Part shown: one piece after another, positions 54,761 to 64,000 of the stretch
How positions within the stretch are numbered: the stretch's first letter is position 1
Layout of the letters: every line of letters begins with the position of its first letter
Assembly: GCF_910592395.1 (NCBI RefSeq)
Contig: NC_088326.1
Location: forward strand, 9,057,001 to 9,121,000
Origin: Lineus longissimus
Lineage: Eukaryota; Nemertea; Pilidiophora; Heteronemertea; Lineidae
Direction: 5' to 3'
DNA: 64,000 nt
Notes under the pieces: generated by a model
Told to the model about the DNA's origin: nothing
The model's input: the letters and a program-made list of their open reading frames with translations, nothing else
Databases searched by the model: none
Position numbers and translations under genes: made by a program

Positions 54761-56281
54761 CTACAAAGAATGACAAACAACCAGTGACCAAACAGGCACG
54801 GGATGAATTGAGTGGTTACGCTTTCTCGGCCTCGTCGCGGAATACACAGTTGTCGTCTTGCTTTTCAAGTCACATAAAGAAGTCACCAAATGTCAAACAA
54901 GTTCACTCGGATTCCAAATCTTCTGGACTCCTCGATCTAATCGTAGTCAACAGCAGGTAACGAATCGTTGCAAGAATTAAGAGCCCGATCCGACTAGTTT
55001 GAAAATCTTTCCCCACATAACCCCTTTTCGTTAAATTAATGCTGAACAGTATTGCCAAATTTTACAGTTTACCAACTTGTTGACGAGCTCTGTGGGCAGA
55101 GATAGATGACCGACGGTAGACCCAACCGTACCTTCATACAGACACTTCACAAACATTCATCATCCCGGACGACAAGGATCACACCGTAACGTTTTCTGTT
55201 ATGAAAATTACACTGTTGTGTTCATGTCTTCCAGCTCTGATGGATGTTGCGTCAGTTGGGGTGGAGTTTTGATTTTCATGAGCTTGTGCTCCCAGTGAAG
55301 GGATCTAATAACTTGGCACACAAATCCTACTCTTCTCGTTTTGATCCTGCGTCACTGAATGCTTCAAATCATGACAGCACCAGCGTGTTTGGGAGCTTCT
55401 CACACATTATGACTAAAAACGCTTCCAACTATTTTAGACTGCGTTTAATACGAGTGTGCGCCCTAGACTGCGTTTAATACGAGTGTGCGCCCAGTGCTGA
55501 GAATGCATTTATTTCAATACATTTATTATTGATACGGTTTTGAAATTTAACCCAAACTATTGTTTAGCCTGTTAAACATACTATGTATTTTTTTTGTAGC
55601 AATGTAGTCTTTTGTTTCAGGTTACCATATCCGTTATGAACACATCCAGTTACAACATATCGTATTACATGACAACACACAACCAATAAACTGGCCCATC
55701 ATGTGTTGTCGAAATCGCACTCAGTGTAAGGTGGTTTATTTGATACGATTTCGAATGCATCTGTGTTAAAGTATTGTTTAGTTTGGGTGCAGTGTGGCGT
55801 GAACTGACAAAGCAGTACCGCAAGCGTCTCAGTCTCGTGTGGTAGAAGGGTAGAAATTTAGCTTGAATCGCAGGTCACATGCGCAATCGCAGAGCCTTAT
55901 CTCTTGTTTTTGCTCTGCAGTGGGATTTAGATTAGGCCACGATCGGTCGTAATTGTCGTAATGTTAAGACAGCAAGATTCCTCTTGCTGTCTTACTATGA
56001 CGCATCCACGCTCCACTACATGAATAGTATCACCAGTGTTTTGCAGGTGAACCTGCTGTTTATTTAAAGGTCAAATGCTGAGCTATTTAACCTGTATTTG
56101 TGGTGAATTTTCATAATATGCTATCTTAAAAAACATAATAAACCGGAAGGAATTAAAAAAATAGTGATTTTTTTGTGAAATAAGTGCTATTTGTTCAGTC
56201 CTCTGCGAGCTCGTTTTTGAAGGCGCTTTTGAAAAGACCGCCAGATGTGTAGTTACGCTATTCGCCGCTAGGTTCACATTG
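54761..56281. other. Intergenic; 29-bp tandem duplication
   Basis: GACTGCGTTTAATACGAGTG plus TGCGCCCTA is duplicated at 55437-55492. No gene seen. Confidence 0.45.
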
Positions 56282-56302
56282 GTGACGTCACTAGTGCTGT
56301 CA
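56282..56302 (+). promoter_or_regulatory. Left copy of 21-bp inverted repeat with CRE core
   Basis: GTGACGTCACTAGTGCTGTC then A. It contains the CREB/ATF palindrome TGACGTCA and lies 33 bp upstream of the ballast-gene ATG. It matches 61143-61163 perfectly in inverse orientation. A second shared word, CTGCGCAAG (56322-56330), follows. It may be a terminal inverted repeat, a shared promoter, or both. Confidence 0.75.
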
Positions 56303-56335
56303 AATCCACGATCATTGACCACTGCGCAAGTAAAA

Positions 56336-57794
56336 ATGGCGGCTGCAAGCATGGCGAGCGAAGATTGTGCGGGAGATTTGTTTGATGACGATTTGGTTGT
56401 TGATGAAGGCAATGGTGTGATTCAACCCTACATGTACGAGCCAGTAGTGGAGAGTGCGAGAGACGATTCAGATTCTTGTTCTGAATCGGGCGAAGGTGAT
56501 GATGGGGAGATGGAGGATGAGCGACTTGATCGCATAGGAAATATCAATTGAATTGGTGAGTTCCAAGTGCAGTGGCAGTGCACTGTGCATGCCATGTGTA
56601 TAGGCGCGGCATCAGCTGGACATTAGGGGGCCTATGCTGATATGAGCTATGTCATCATGTGCATGTATTCATGTACATCTCTACATAGGGCTCCATCGTT
56701 CACGGATCGAGTGTTGTCAGTAAACAATTGGCGTTTTTCACCTCGAATATGTCGAAACCACAACGTATCTTGAGTTGAGTGAGTTCATTCCACGTGGTTA
56801 TTTTATAGTAAGTAGGATCTCGGATCAGAATACTAAGCCTCAGGGTTTGGTAGTAGGCCTACTCGAATGGAGTGAACTCTAGGCCTAATAATTTGGATTA
56901 TTACTGTACTGAGACTCTTCCATTGCGGAGCATTACCACACCAAATAGTGAAATACTACACCCGCGCAAAGACAACAGTTTATTCTCACCGTAACAACTT
57001 AAGGCGAAAGCCTTCGACAATACTACATTAATTGATTGATTGAAACAATGCTAAATCTTACTGAGCTGAGCTCCAGGGGCCTGCCTCTCACTCAAATTTG
57101 ATTCATTGATGGCAATGGGTATCGAAATATCATCACTGCTGTATAACAATAACATTTATATTATACTTGTATTTGTAGGTGTCATTGTGGTGTCTGCACT
57201 CCACAAGAGAAGGGGAGGGAATCCTTGTGCTGCTCAGACTATTCACCAGTCCAGGCCAAGAAGGATGAGCTGAAAGTAGAGTGCATCACGCAACACCCAG
57301 GTTTTTCCAGCACCTGTCTTGATAGATGGGTGCTGGAAATGTCGATGTATCACTACATCGAAGAGCAGGGACAAATAGGCGATGACCAGCCCATTCACAA
57401 GTAAGTAATGATGACCACCTCCATCGCTGTATAATTGAAGACAAGAAAAGGCAATATCAATTCAGAAATGAGATTTTTTTCTCCCTTTGAAGACTAGAAA
57501 TATAGAAAATAGATATAATAAAATGTATCTACATGTATTTAGTAATAATATTACAAGTTTTCAATAAATTTAAAAAAAACTGTCAATTAAATGTACAAAC
57601 ATTGTTTTCTTCCCAACAATTTCAGGTTATATCGATACGTGGCCTATAGGAACCTTGTCCGTTGGGTTAGGAAGAGGTTGGGGAGAAGGAACCGTTTGCC
57701 GCTCCCTGTTTGTGCTCGGGACAAGATACGTGCTGCTTGGCCTGCTCCGGACAATGACGGGTACACAGGATTCAAGTATCCTACGTTCAATTGA
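56336..57794 (+). pseudogene. Stand-alone P2X7 ballast-domain protein, three exons, exon 1 broken at its donor
   Basis: Exons are 56336-56555, 57179-57400 and 57626-57794. Exon 1 encodes an acidic leader with VIQPYMYEPVVES and ends DRIGNIN. Exon 2 gives CHCGVCTPQEKGRESLCCSD, then VECITQHPGFSSTCLDRWVL, the zinc-coordinating cysteine cluster. Exon 3 gives YRYVAYRNLVRWVRKRLGRR and DKIRAAWPAPDNDGYTGFKY. This is the intracellular ballast of vertebrate P2X7, known to exist as a separate invertebrate protein. Donors and acceptors are canonical (GTGAGT, GTAAGT, TTTGTAG, ATTTCAG). A duplicated AATTG just before the first donor (56546-56555) puts TGA at 56549-56551 in frame. Without the extra 5 bp the junction would read ..INWCHCG, as in the family. 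It is thus a recent pseudogene, a null allele or an assembly slip. Confidence 0.8.
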
Positions 57795-57854
57795 TTTGGT
57801 GTGACCGTTCAATTGATCTGTGATAGTGAACTCTGATGGTGCTATGAATGAACT

Positions 57855-60800
57855 CTACAGTTTGTTAAACCTCGTTTTTGTTTCTTCTACAACTTTCATC
57901 TTGTCCTGCTTGTCGTACTTTGAGCACACTGGACCTGGAATAGGATGAGTCACTTGGTACTTGTCCTTTGCATCTCTTGCCAATTTGTAAGATGGCAGGT
58001 CATCTCTCCGCTTCAGCAGGTCCTCCAGAATTAGCTGTACATAGTCTGAAAACATAAAGGGAAGTATTAATACAAGTAATCTTGTTTCTTCTTGTTTCTT
58101 GCAGTGCTAGCACTAAAGTAACGATGCTGGCCGTTATACCTACCATATGTTGATTCAATTTTGACCTCTTTTGCTACTGCAGCTCCTCCTCTCCCCTTGG
58201 GGTATGAAATCGACCACTGCGGCTGTTCATCTTGTCCCATACGCTGTTTCCGATTTGAATTTTCATTAAAGTGGAGTGTGGCGAGCAGTAACCTGTAAAG
58301 AGAATTTGTAATACTGGCATGACTGGTCAATGCTTTCAATCCATGTTTTACTCGCCTCACGCCTTATAGTCCAAGTAGAGTGCAAGAACAAAGTTCAGTT
58401 GCATCACGAATAAGGAAAAGTGGGCTTTGATAGCACTCACTCAAAGCATTGCATGAAATTTTTTTCGTGATTTAGTAATGACCCCTGAGAATACATTGTA
58501 GTCTATCATACCTTGCTTTCATTGGCTCATAGAAGAAATGGCGGGATTTGGGAGCGAAATAACCAACAATTTTGTGATACGACTCAAGAGATGAAGTCTG
58601 TACTCCTGGTGAAACCTTTCTGATGTCCTTGAGCAATATCTTTTGAGTGAGAATCAGCGTAAGTTCCTTGTGGGCCTTGCTACCTGAAAGAGTAATACTG
58701 GTTTAAGTAATAAGGAACAAAGAATTAACAGGGCCAAATGACTAGCTGTTTTTCTTTTGATTGAGGGCACTCCTTACTTGTCAGTCATGCTGGTGCTGGT
58801 ATGAAATAATTCAACAAAAAGCAAATTTCCAATGGGAAGCTGTCCTTTAAATGGTTGTGATGACCATTCCTGTTGATGTTGATTTTCACAAATCGCCATC
58901 ACCATCACAGCTGTGCCAAGTGTACAGAGTGCGACTCGACATGGTGCCCTGCAAACTTGACAAAACATGAACAGAAGCCTCAAGCTTGATTCAAAGACAA
59001 TGAATTTTCTCTCATATTGAGGGGAGGGCTGTTCATACTCATTGTCGAAATCATAATGTTTGCCGGATCTGAAATAGTAAATAATTATGGTTAAAGATTT
59101 GACAATGATTGTTTTTTATCAGTTTATAAACTCACTGTAGAGCATCATTAGTGAGTCCTTCATGAAAAAAGTAAAGTTTTATTAGTGTTAACACTAATAA
59201 CAGGTCCCAGAAACTGCCATACCGGTACTTTTATGACTATCATTCTATTCATTCACTCTAATACAATTCAATTGTTTTAAAGAATCAATTTCTCAAGAAA
59301 GCTACAACAAACACTTACACATTTTCATCATCAAGGAGCGAGTCATCAAATTCTTGACAATAATCATCTTCACATGGCTCCCAGTCTTCATCGTCACTGT
59401 CATCAGTCTTCATCGTTTCCTGACTTGGAAAGTGCACCTCTTCATCCTCCATGTCTTCATCACTTGGTTTCAAGCCTGAAAATATTGGGGTGGTCAAAGA
59501 CATTGTCTGGCACCAAACTGTGACTTATCTGTCGTATTGCCAGGCACAAACCAAAATTGTGTTAGATAGTAAAACCCAAACTGTCTGACACCTTGTCGGG
59601 TTGCTACTAGTATCAACATAATTTTCAGGTTTGGGGTTACCTTGGAAAACTGGCACATCAATGTCAAACAGATCTGTCTGAATGGCAATTTCTCGGACTT
59701 CTGGTTCTGCCTGACAGCCAATATCCCCGGTGCAGGAGGTTGTCTGCGAACCTTTGTTCCGAGACCCAGTGACAATATTGACCTGGACAGCCTTGGCAAA
59801 CCGCATGGAGACTGAGGAGCCAACTTGTGTCCCAATGGCAAAGGTTTCAGGGTGTTCCTGCAAAGATAAGAAATAGAATTGAGGCTATTGTTCCGGGGAT
59901 GTTGTTTACATTAACTTTCACTACATTATTAATGCAGCTAATTTTTATTACAAGATTGTGGGATTAATCCATCCTCTGATTTATTAGTCTACACTGTTCT
60001 GGACATTTATCTATGTAAATATGATCACCCAATATAACCAGTTTTTGTAGAGCCACACCCTGAAGTCAGTTAATAGTAAGCTTATGACACATGGGGCTGG
60101 GTTATGATTGAACATACTTGTGGCAAAACCTCCAAATCGTCTAAACTCTGTGGCAGTACTGCATCCTCTATTAGGTGATTGCCAACCTCCTCAAATCGGC
60201 CTTCATCAGCCATCAAAAAACCATCATCCTGCTCAGCTGCCTCCTCCGCCTCCTCTCCATACAACACGTTGTATCCCGCTACCGCCTCTGCTACAGCCTA
60301 CGAAATGAGAAACAAATATTTTAAATAGAAGGCGTATCATAATTGACTAATAGGAGTAGGACTTTTGTATTTGACTTGCTCCTACAGCTGAAGGTAGCCT
60401 AGTAGTTGCAGTCGTGCAGTATCAATTATGAAAATTATCAAGTTGTAGTCTTAAAAGGTCCTCAGGCCCCAGCAACACCACATCCTACACTTCACCATGC
60501 CTACCCCATGGTCATGCACTCGAGATGGAGGTATTCCTAGCCTAGGCCTATGGCCATGGGGTATAATTTCATACCTACTATACTGATTTCATAATAAATA
60601 ATAATCACCTGCTGATGTGCCCTCTTCTGCACAGCTGACCGCGGCGCACTGGTCGTAGGCGTACCATCCATGGCATCGCCTTCACCATGACTGAAGAGTG
60701 TAGGGAAGGCACCTGGCTTCAAGAGGCGTTTTTTAGGGTCAAATCCTATCGCACGGCATATGGCTGGGTCCAGCAGGTAATCTCCGGCAACGAAGTGCTT

Positions 60801-60971
60801 CGAACATACCCTCGCACCGAGAGACGGGACCCAAGAAGACGGACGATGCATGCGTCTTACCCATACTTTTCGGGCCTTCTTGTCGCGAGGAAAATTGTAA
60901 TAACCGACCCCATCTACTTTCAACACCTTCGTTGAATCACTGCTGCAGTTTGGTGCAACGCAGTAAACCAT
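57855..60971 (-). CDS. THAP-domain gene, transposase-derived, catalytic core missing
   Basis: Eight exons join in frame: 60609-60971, 60118-60297, 59641-59857, 59319-59475, 58778-59068, 58512-58679, 58144-58292 and 57855-58045 (about 570 aa). Exon 1 is a THAP DNA-binding domain: MVYCVAPNCSS, FPRDKKARKVWVRRM, CSKHF and the AFPTLF end. Acidic linkers follow. Exon 5 has FESSLRLLFMFCQVCRAPCR and EWSSQPFKGQLPIGNLL, the conserved block that normally precedes the DDE domain. Exon 6 has KAHKELTLILTQKILLKDIR and SLESYHKIVGYFAPKSRHFF, the block after it. Only 98 bp separate the two, so the catalytic core is absent. The best acceptor (TTTCAG at 58684) would give a stop, while TTTCAGGTAG four bases on keeps the frame. 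It is nuclear DNA-binding by inference. Its stop faces the ballast gene 60 bp away. Confidence 0.8.
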
Positions 60972-61142
60972 TTTTGCTTTAGAACATGTAAAATAATTGG
61001 TTTTACATGGTAGGAACGGCGTGAACGCAACCAGAAAGTAGAATCAGCTGTCAGATGAATGAAAACAAAACTGGTCTCCTGTCTTGCGCAGGCATCTACA
61101 GCATGGCGTTTGTGTATGCAGGCAGTGGGATCAGTCTAACAA
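60972..61142 (-). promoter_or_regulatory. Upstream region of THAP gene
   Basis: It contains CTTGCGCAG at 61083-61091, the inverse of CTGCGCAAG upstream of the ballast gene. No TATA box is seen. Confidence 0.4.
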
Positions 61143-61163
61143 TGACAGCACTAGTGACGTCAC
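61143..61163 (-). promoter_or_regulatory. Right copy of 21-bp inverted repeat with CRE core
   Basis: TGACAGCACTAGTGACGTCA then C is the exact reverse complement of 56282-56302. It lies 172 bp upstream of the THAP start codon and in the same orientation relative to its gene as the left copy. Outside the 21 bp the flanks do not match, so a target duplication is not evident. Confidence 0.75.
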
Positions 61164-61509
61164 TCCTCATTTGGAATTCCCCAAAACCGCGAGAGTTTCC
61201 GAACGAAATACGAACTTTGCCGAAGCAAATTCACGCTGAGACAGGGCGGTTTATTTGAATTTCTTTATTCCATGCGATATTTATGCAAATAAATTTACTA
61301 CATTTGACATCTAAAGGTAACAAAAGGTTATCCTGATGTACTTTGATTAAGATTAGGCCTAACCTTGGCATTTAACCTTTAAACCAACTTTTGACAATAA
61401 ATTAGCCCTCACTTCTGTTAATACTAAATACATTCATCATGCTTCTGGAAACTAAAAGACATGTAGTTTTGTCAAATCACGTTTTTTGTGTGATCTTTGT
61501 TAATGCAGG
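61164..61509. other. Intergenic, nothing recognised
   Basis: 3' flank of the minus-strand GPCR 3. Nothing recognised. Confidence 0.4.
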
Positions 61510-62760
61510 CTACGCGCAATCAGAGACGTCGTCCAACTTAATGAATGAACTTTGCTTGTTAGAACTTGAAACAGAGCTGTTAGTGCTTCGCTGGGCCACA
61601 TGAACACATACCGCCTGCATGGCGGTCACTTCCGTTATATGGGTCAAGTCATTGTCACTTTCTAGAGTCCCTGATGTACGGCTTTGTCGTATTCTATGTC
61701 GTTTTCCAGTTATCATTTTCCATAGGCTGTGCCGAAAAGTTGATCCGGTCAGGAAATACACGTAGAAATTGACCACGGAATTCATGCCGGAAATGACGTA
61801 CGCAATATGTAGCAAATGAAATATAAGAAGCCTGAGTTGCTGATTATCATGATTGAGTTCAAAACCACGCACAGAGATGTTTACAATGTTCATTACAAAA
61901 ACTGGTAGTTCCAGAATCACGAACGCAAACACGATTATTACAATTCTCCTAGTGATTTGCTTCTTATGTCTCATTCGCTTGTCTGTATAAACTTTCAATT
62001 TCAAATCACAAGTGGTGCCCCCTTTAATCATCCGTATAAGGAAAACATTCAAGACAGTGAGCACGAGGAGTGGTACGACAAAGAGAATAACTATATAGAG
62101 GGCGACAGCGTATACTGTACCCAAAAATAAATCACCATCGAAAGTTTCTCGTTTTTTAAGGTATGGTCTATTTCTTCCTGTGCATGTGTCGAATTTGTAG
62201 ATTGTCTCTAATTGCCAACATTTCGGAAGATTGTACAGAAGAGAGAAGAGACACACCGCAAGAAATGCGATCCTTGCTTTCTTGATAGTGCAACATGACG
62301 CTGCTTGCAATGGCTTACAAACTGCTATGTAACGTTCCGCCGTGACGAGAATAATGGTGTAGACAGACAATGTTTTAATGAACCACTTAAAAGGCCAAAC
62401 AAACGGATGCGCTATCATGTAGAACTCATAGTAAGACTCGAATACACCTGTACTTGCATATATCCTTAAAAACGAATCGTCTAAGGTCAAGGTCACCAAG
62501 ACTAGATTGTCAACAACCGCCAATGTCTTCAGGAGATATGACGTAGATGATGGACGTAGTTCTCTCCGGAGGACCAGGTAGGCGAGCGTGTTCCCTATGA
62601 GGCCCAGTAGAGTGACCACAAGCCATATTGGCACCACGAACAGAAATCTTGCCAATTCTGCATTCGTGTCGATGAACTTCGTACGATACAGACATCGTTG
62701 AGGTTGTGAAGAATTTTCCGTGTTAAATACTACTTCGATAGGTATATTGGTTGAATTCAT
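61510..62760 (-). CDS. FMRFamide-receptor-like GPCR (416 aa)
   Basis: Single-exon class A receptor from a true ATG at 62760. The N-terminus has glycosylation sequons (MNSTN, NSSQ). Helix 1 has LLGLIGNTLAYLVL. Helix 3 ends TIILVTAERYIAVCKPLQA, the ERY variant usual in FMRFamide and related peptide receptors. The third loop is basic (KRMRHKKQITRR). Helix 7 carries MNSVVNFYVYFLTGSTFR. The long Ser/Thr-rich tail has a CC..C-free basic start and phosphorylation-like clusters. Predicted plasma-membrane neuropeptide receptor. The exact ligand is inference. It lies 347 bp from the right repeat of the two-gene cassette. Confidence 0.92.
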   Translation of the reverse strand: MNSTNIPIEVVFNTENSSQPQRCLYRTKFIDTNAELARFLFVVPIWLVVTLLGLIGNTLAYLVLRRELRPSSTSYLLKTLAVVDNLVLVTLTLDDSFLRIYASTGVFESYYEFYMIAHPFVWPFKWFIKTLSVYTIILVTAERYIAVCKPLQAASCCTIKKARIAFLAVCLFSLLYNLPKCWQLETIYKFDTCTGRNRPYLKKRETFDGDLFLGTVYAVALYIVILFVVPLLVLTVLNVFLIRMIKGGTTCDLKLKVYTDKRMRHKKQITRRIVIIVFAFVILELPVFVMNIVNISVRGFELNHDNQQLRLLIFHLLHIAYVISGMNSVVNFYVYFLTGSTFRHSLWKMITGKRHRIRQSRTSGTLESDNDLTHITEVTAMQAVCVHVAQRSTNSSVSSSNKQSSFIKLDDVSDCA

Positions 62761-64000
62761 TTCGGTGTTGATCTCCTATACAGTAATATTGCGGAAGACA
62801 TGAGATGCTCATGAGCTTGCTGTTGAAGCACAGTGCCCTATAAGTGATCAGTACTGTATATAGGCGGCGAGTAGGTTGTACCACGTTCACCAAACGAGAC
62901 TTGTCGAATACATAGGCATAAACCTTAAGAGAACTGTAGATGGTGTCGTTCCATTTAAGTATGTTTTGCGAGGAATGTACAGTAAAACCGCTCCTTTTTT
63001 GGTCAGTTCCCCTTTCCAATGCAAACAGTTGAAACCAATCCGACAACTTCCCAATCAACACGATGGTCATGGATCATTTGAAACTACATGTAGAAGTATT
63101 CGACGAATGGTCATGGATCATTTGAAACTAGAAGTATTCGACGAACTACAACCAAGCGGTTATTCAGTCTATCAAATTAAACAAAAACGCACCTAGAATC
63201 CTAGTCGAATGTGCATGTTTCCTCATCAATTAAGCCAGTCACAAACTTTGAAATGCATAGTAAAACACGTTGATCGTATCAGGAACATTCAGTTTCCCGG
63301 GCCAATTTATTGTGTTATAGCGGGCTAATTGAACTTATCGCATAGCTTCCACGGCTGTTGTCCTCCAAGCATCGTGAGCGTCCACATGGTTTGATACCTG
63401 AAACAGTAATAGAAAACATGATCTATGTATGGAAGTTTTATTTGTTTCCGTACAAAAAAGCAACAATGCACGTTCTAATTCGACGTAATTCTTATTCCTA
63501 AGCACCTTGCAAAAGATTATTTTGGAGCCAGCATCTTGAGATTACATGAATGATTTCAGAAGAAACCCTGATTTTGGCATTTACCCTGGTGTACATGTAA
63601 TGCCTGGGCTCGTATAGGTTGTATGCATGAGTATGTCAAAAGGGGATTTACTTATTTTCATTTGGACATTGAATTTTTAACACGCACCATTATATCCCTT
63701 AGAACTGAATTACCAGTACAGTTTTTAACCCTTTTATCACTGTTTTGTCAACCTTAGGTTTACTGAAAAATAAACCTTCACACCCTCATAAGATTGCGTA
63801 ATTTATCCTGGATAAGAAATCAACGTGCAGACAGCATATAAGGATATATGAGGGATAAAAACTATAGTGGGAATTCAGTTCCAAGGGACACAGATGTATA
63901 ATAAAAATCCAAAGTCCAAATGAAAATAAATCCGCTTTCGACATACCTACCTATTCATGTATATACGGGGAAGGGTTTGGACATTATGTGTTGGGGAAAG
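62761..64000. other. Upstream flank of GPCR 3; nothing recognised
   Basis: A 46-bp tandem duplication (ATGGTCATGGATCATTTGAA) lies at about 63062-63140. No gene seen to the window end. Confidence 0.45.

Overview
The window is animal nuclear DNA. It is gene-poor and intron-containing (GT..AG junctions join exons in frame), with many microsatellites, small inverted-repeat elements and decayed retroelements. Three orphan-type rhodopsin-family GPCRs, Golgi glycosyltransferases without introns in the main exon, Penelope and non-LTR relics, and abundant TACATGTA-type words suggest a marine invertebrate, perhaps a lophotrochozoan or a lancelet. The species cannot be settled from the sequence.

Layout. 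1-2.3 kb: a long hairpin, a GCGCCACCAAACGTCTAT-motif array and a Penelope-like relic. 2.4-3.5 kb: an alpha-1,2-fucosyltransferase (GT11, minus). 4-13 kb: repeats, including a terminal-inverted-repeat element holding a LINE 3' fragment. 13.5-14.6 kb: a beta-1,3-galactosyltransferase-like GT31 gene (minus). 15-19.5 kb: small elements and a broken coding repeat. 20.1-21.1 kb: GPCR 1 (plus), with a small element inserted 12 bp after its stop codon. 22.2-30.0 kb: two tandem minus-strand paralogues of an unrecognised, all-helical, signal-less protein of about 250 residues. Both are two-exon genes with the same phase-0 intron. Between them lie a 32-bp satellite and a roughly 1-kb inverted repeat. 34.5-40 kb: a Mutator-like transposase and an HNH (His-Me finger) endonuclease ORF between two near-identical direct copies of a roughly 430-bp element. 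40-53.5 kb: LINE ends, foldback elements, a small membrane or secreted basic protein, a non-coding tandem duplication and a MULE-type non-autonomous element with a 9-bp target duplication. 53.7-54.7 kb: GPCR 2 (minus). 56.3-61.2 kb: two convergent genes, described next. 61.5-62.8 kb: GPCR 3, FMRFamide-receptor-like (minus).

The most striking region is 56.28-61.16 kb. A stand-alone P2X7 ballast-type (zinc/cysteine) gene on the plus strand meets a multi-exon THAP gene on the minus strand, with stop codons 60 bp apart. A perfect 21-bp inverted repeat containing a TGACGTCA core lies just upstream of each gene. The THAP gene keeps the N- and C-terminal parts of a transposase-derived family, but the DDE/RNase H-like core is replaced by a roughly 98-bp intron. 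The ballast gene has a 5-bp duplication at its first splice donor that creates a stop. The pair looks like a two-gene mobile cassette, or a domesticated or decaying remnant of one.
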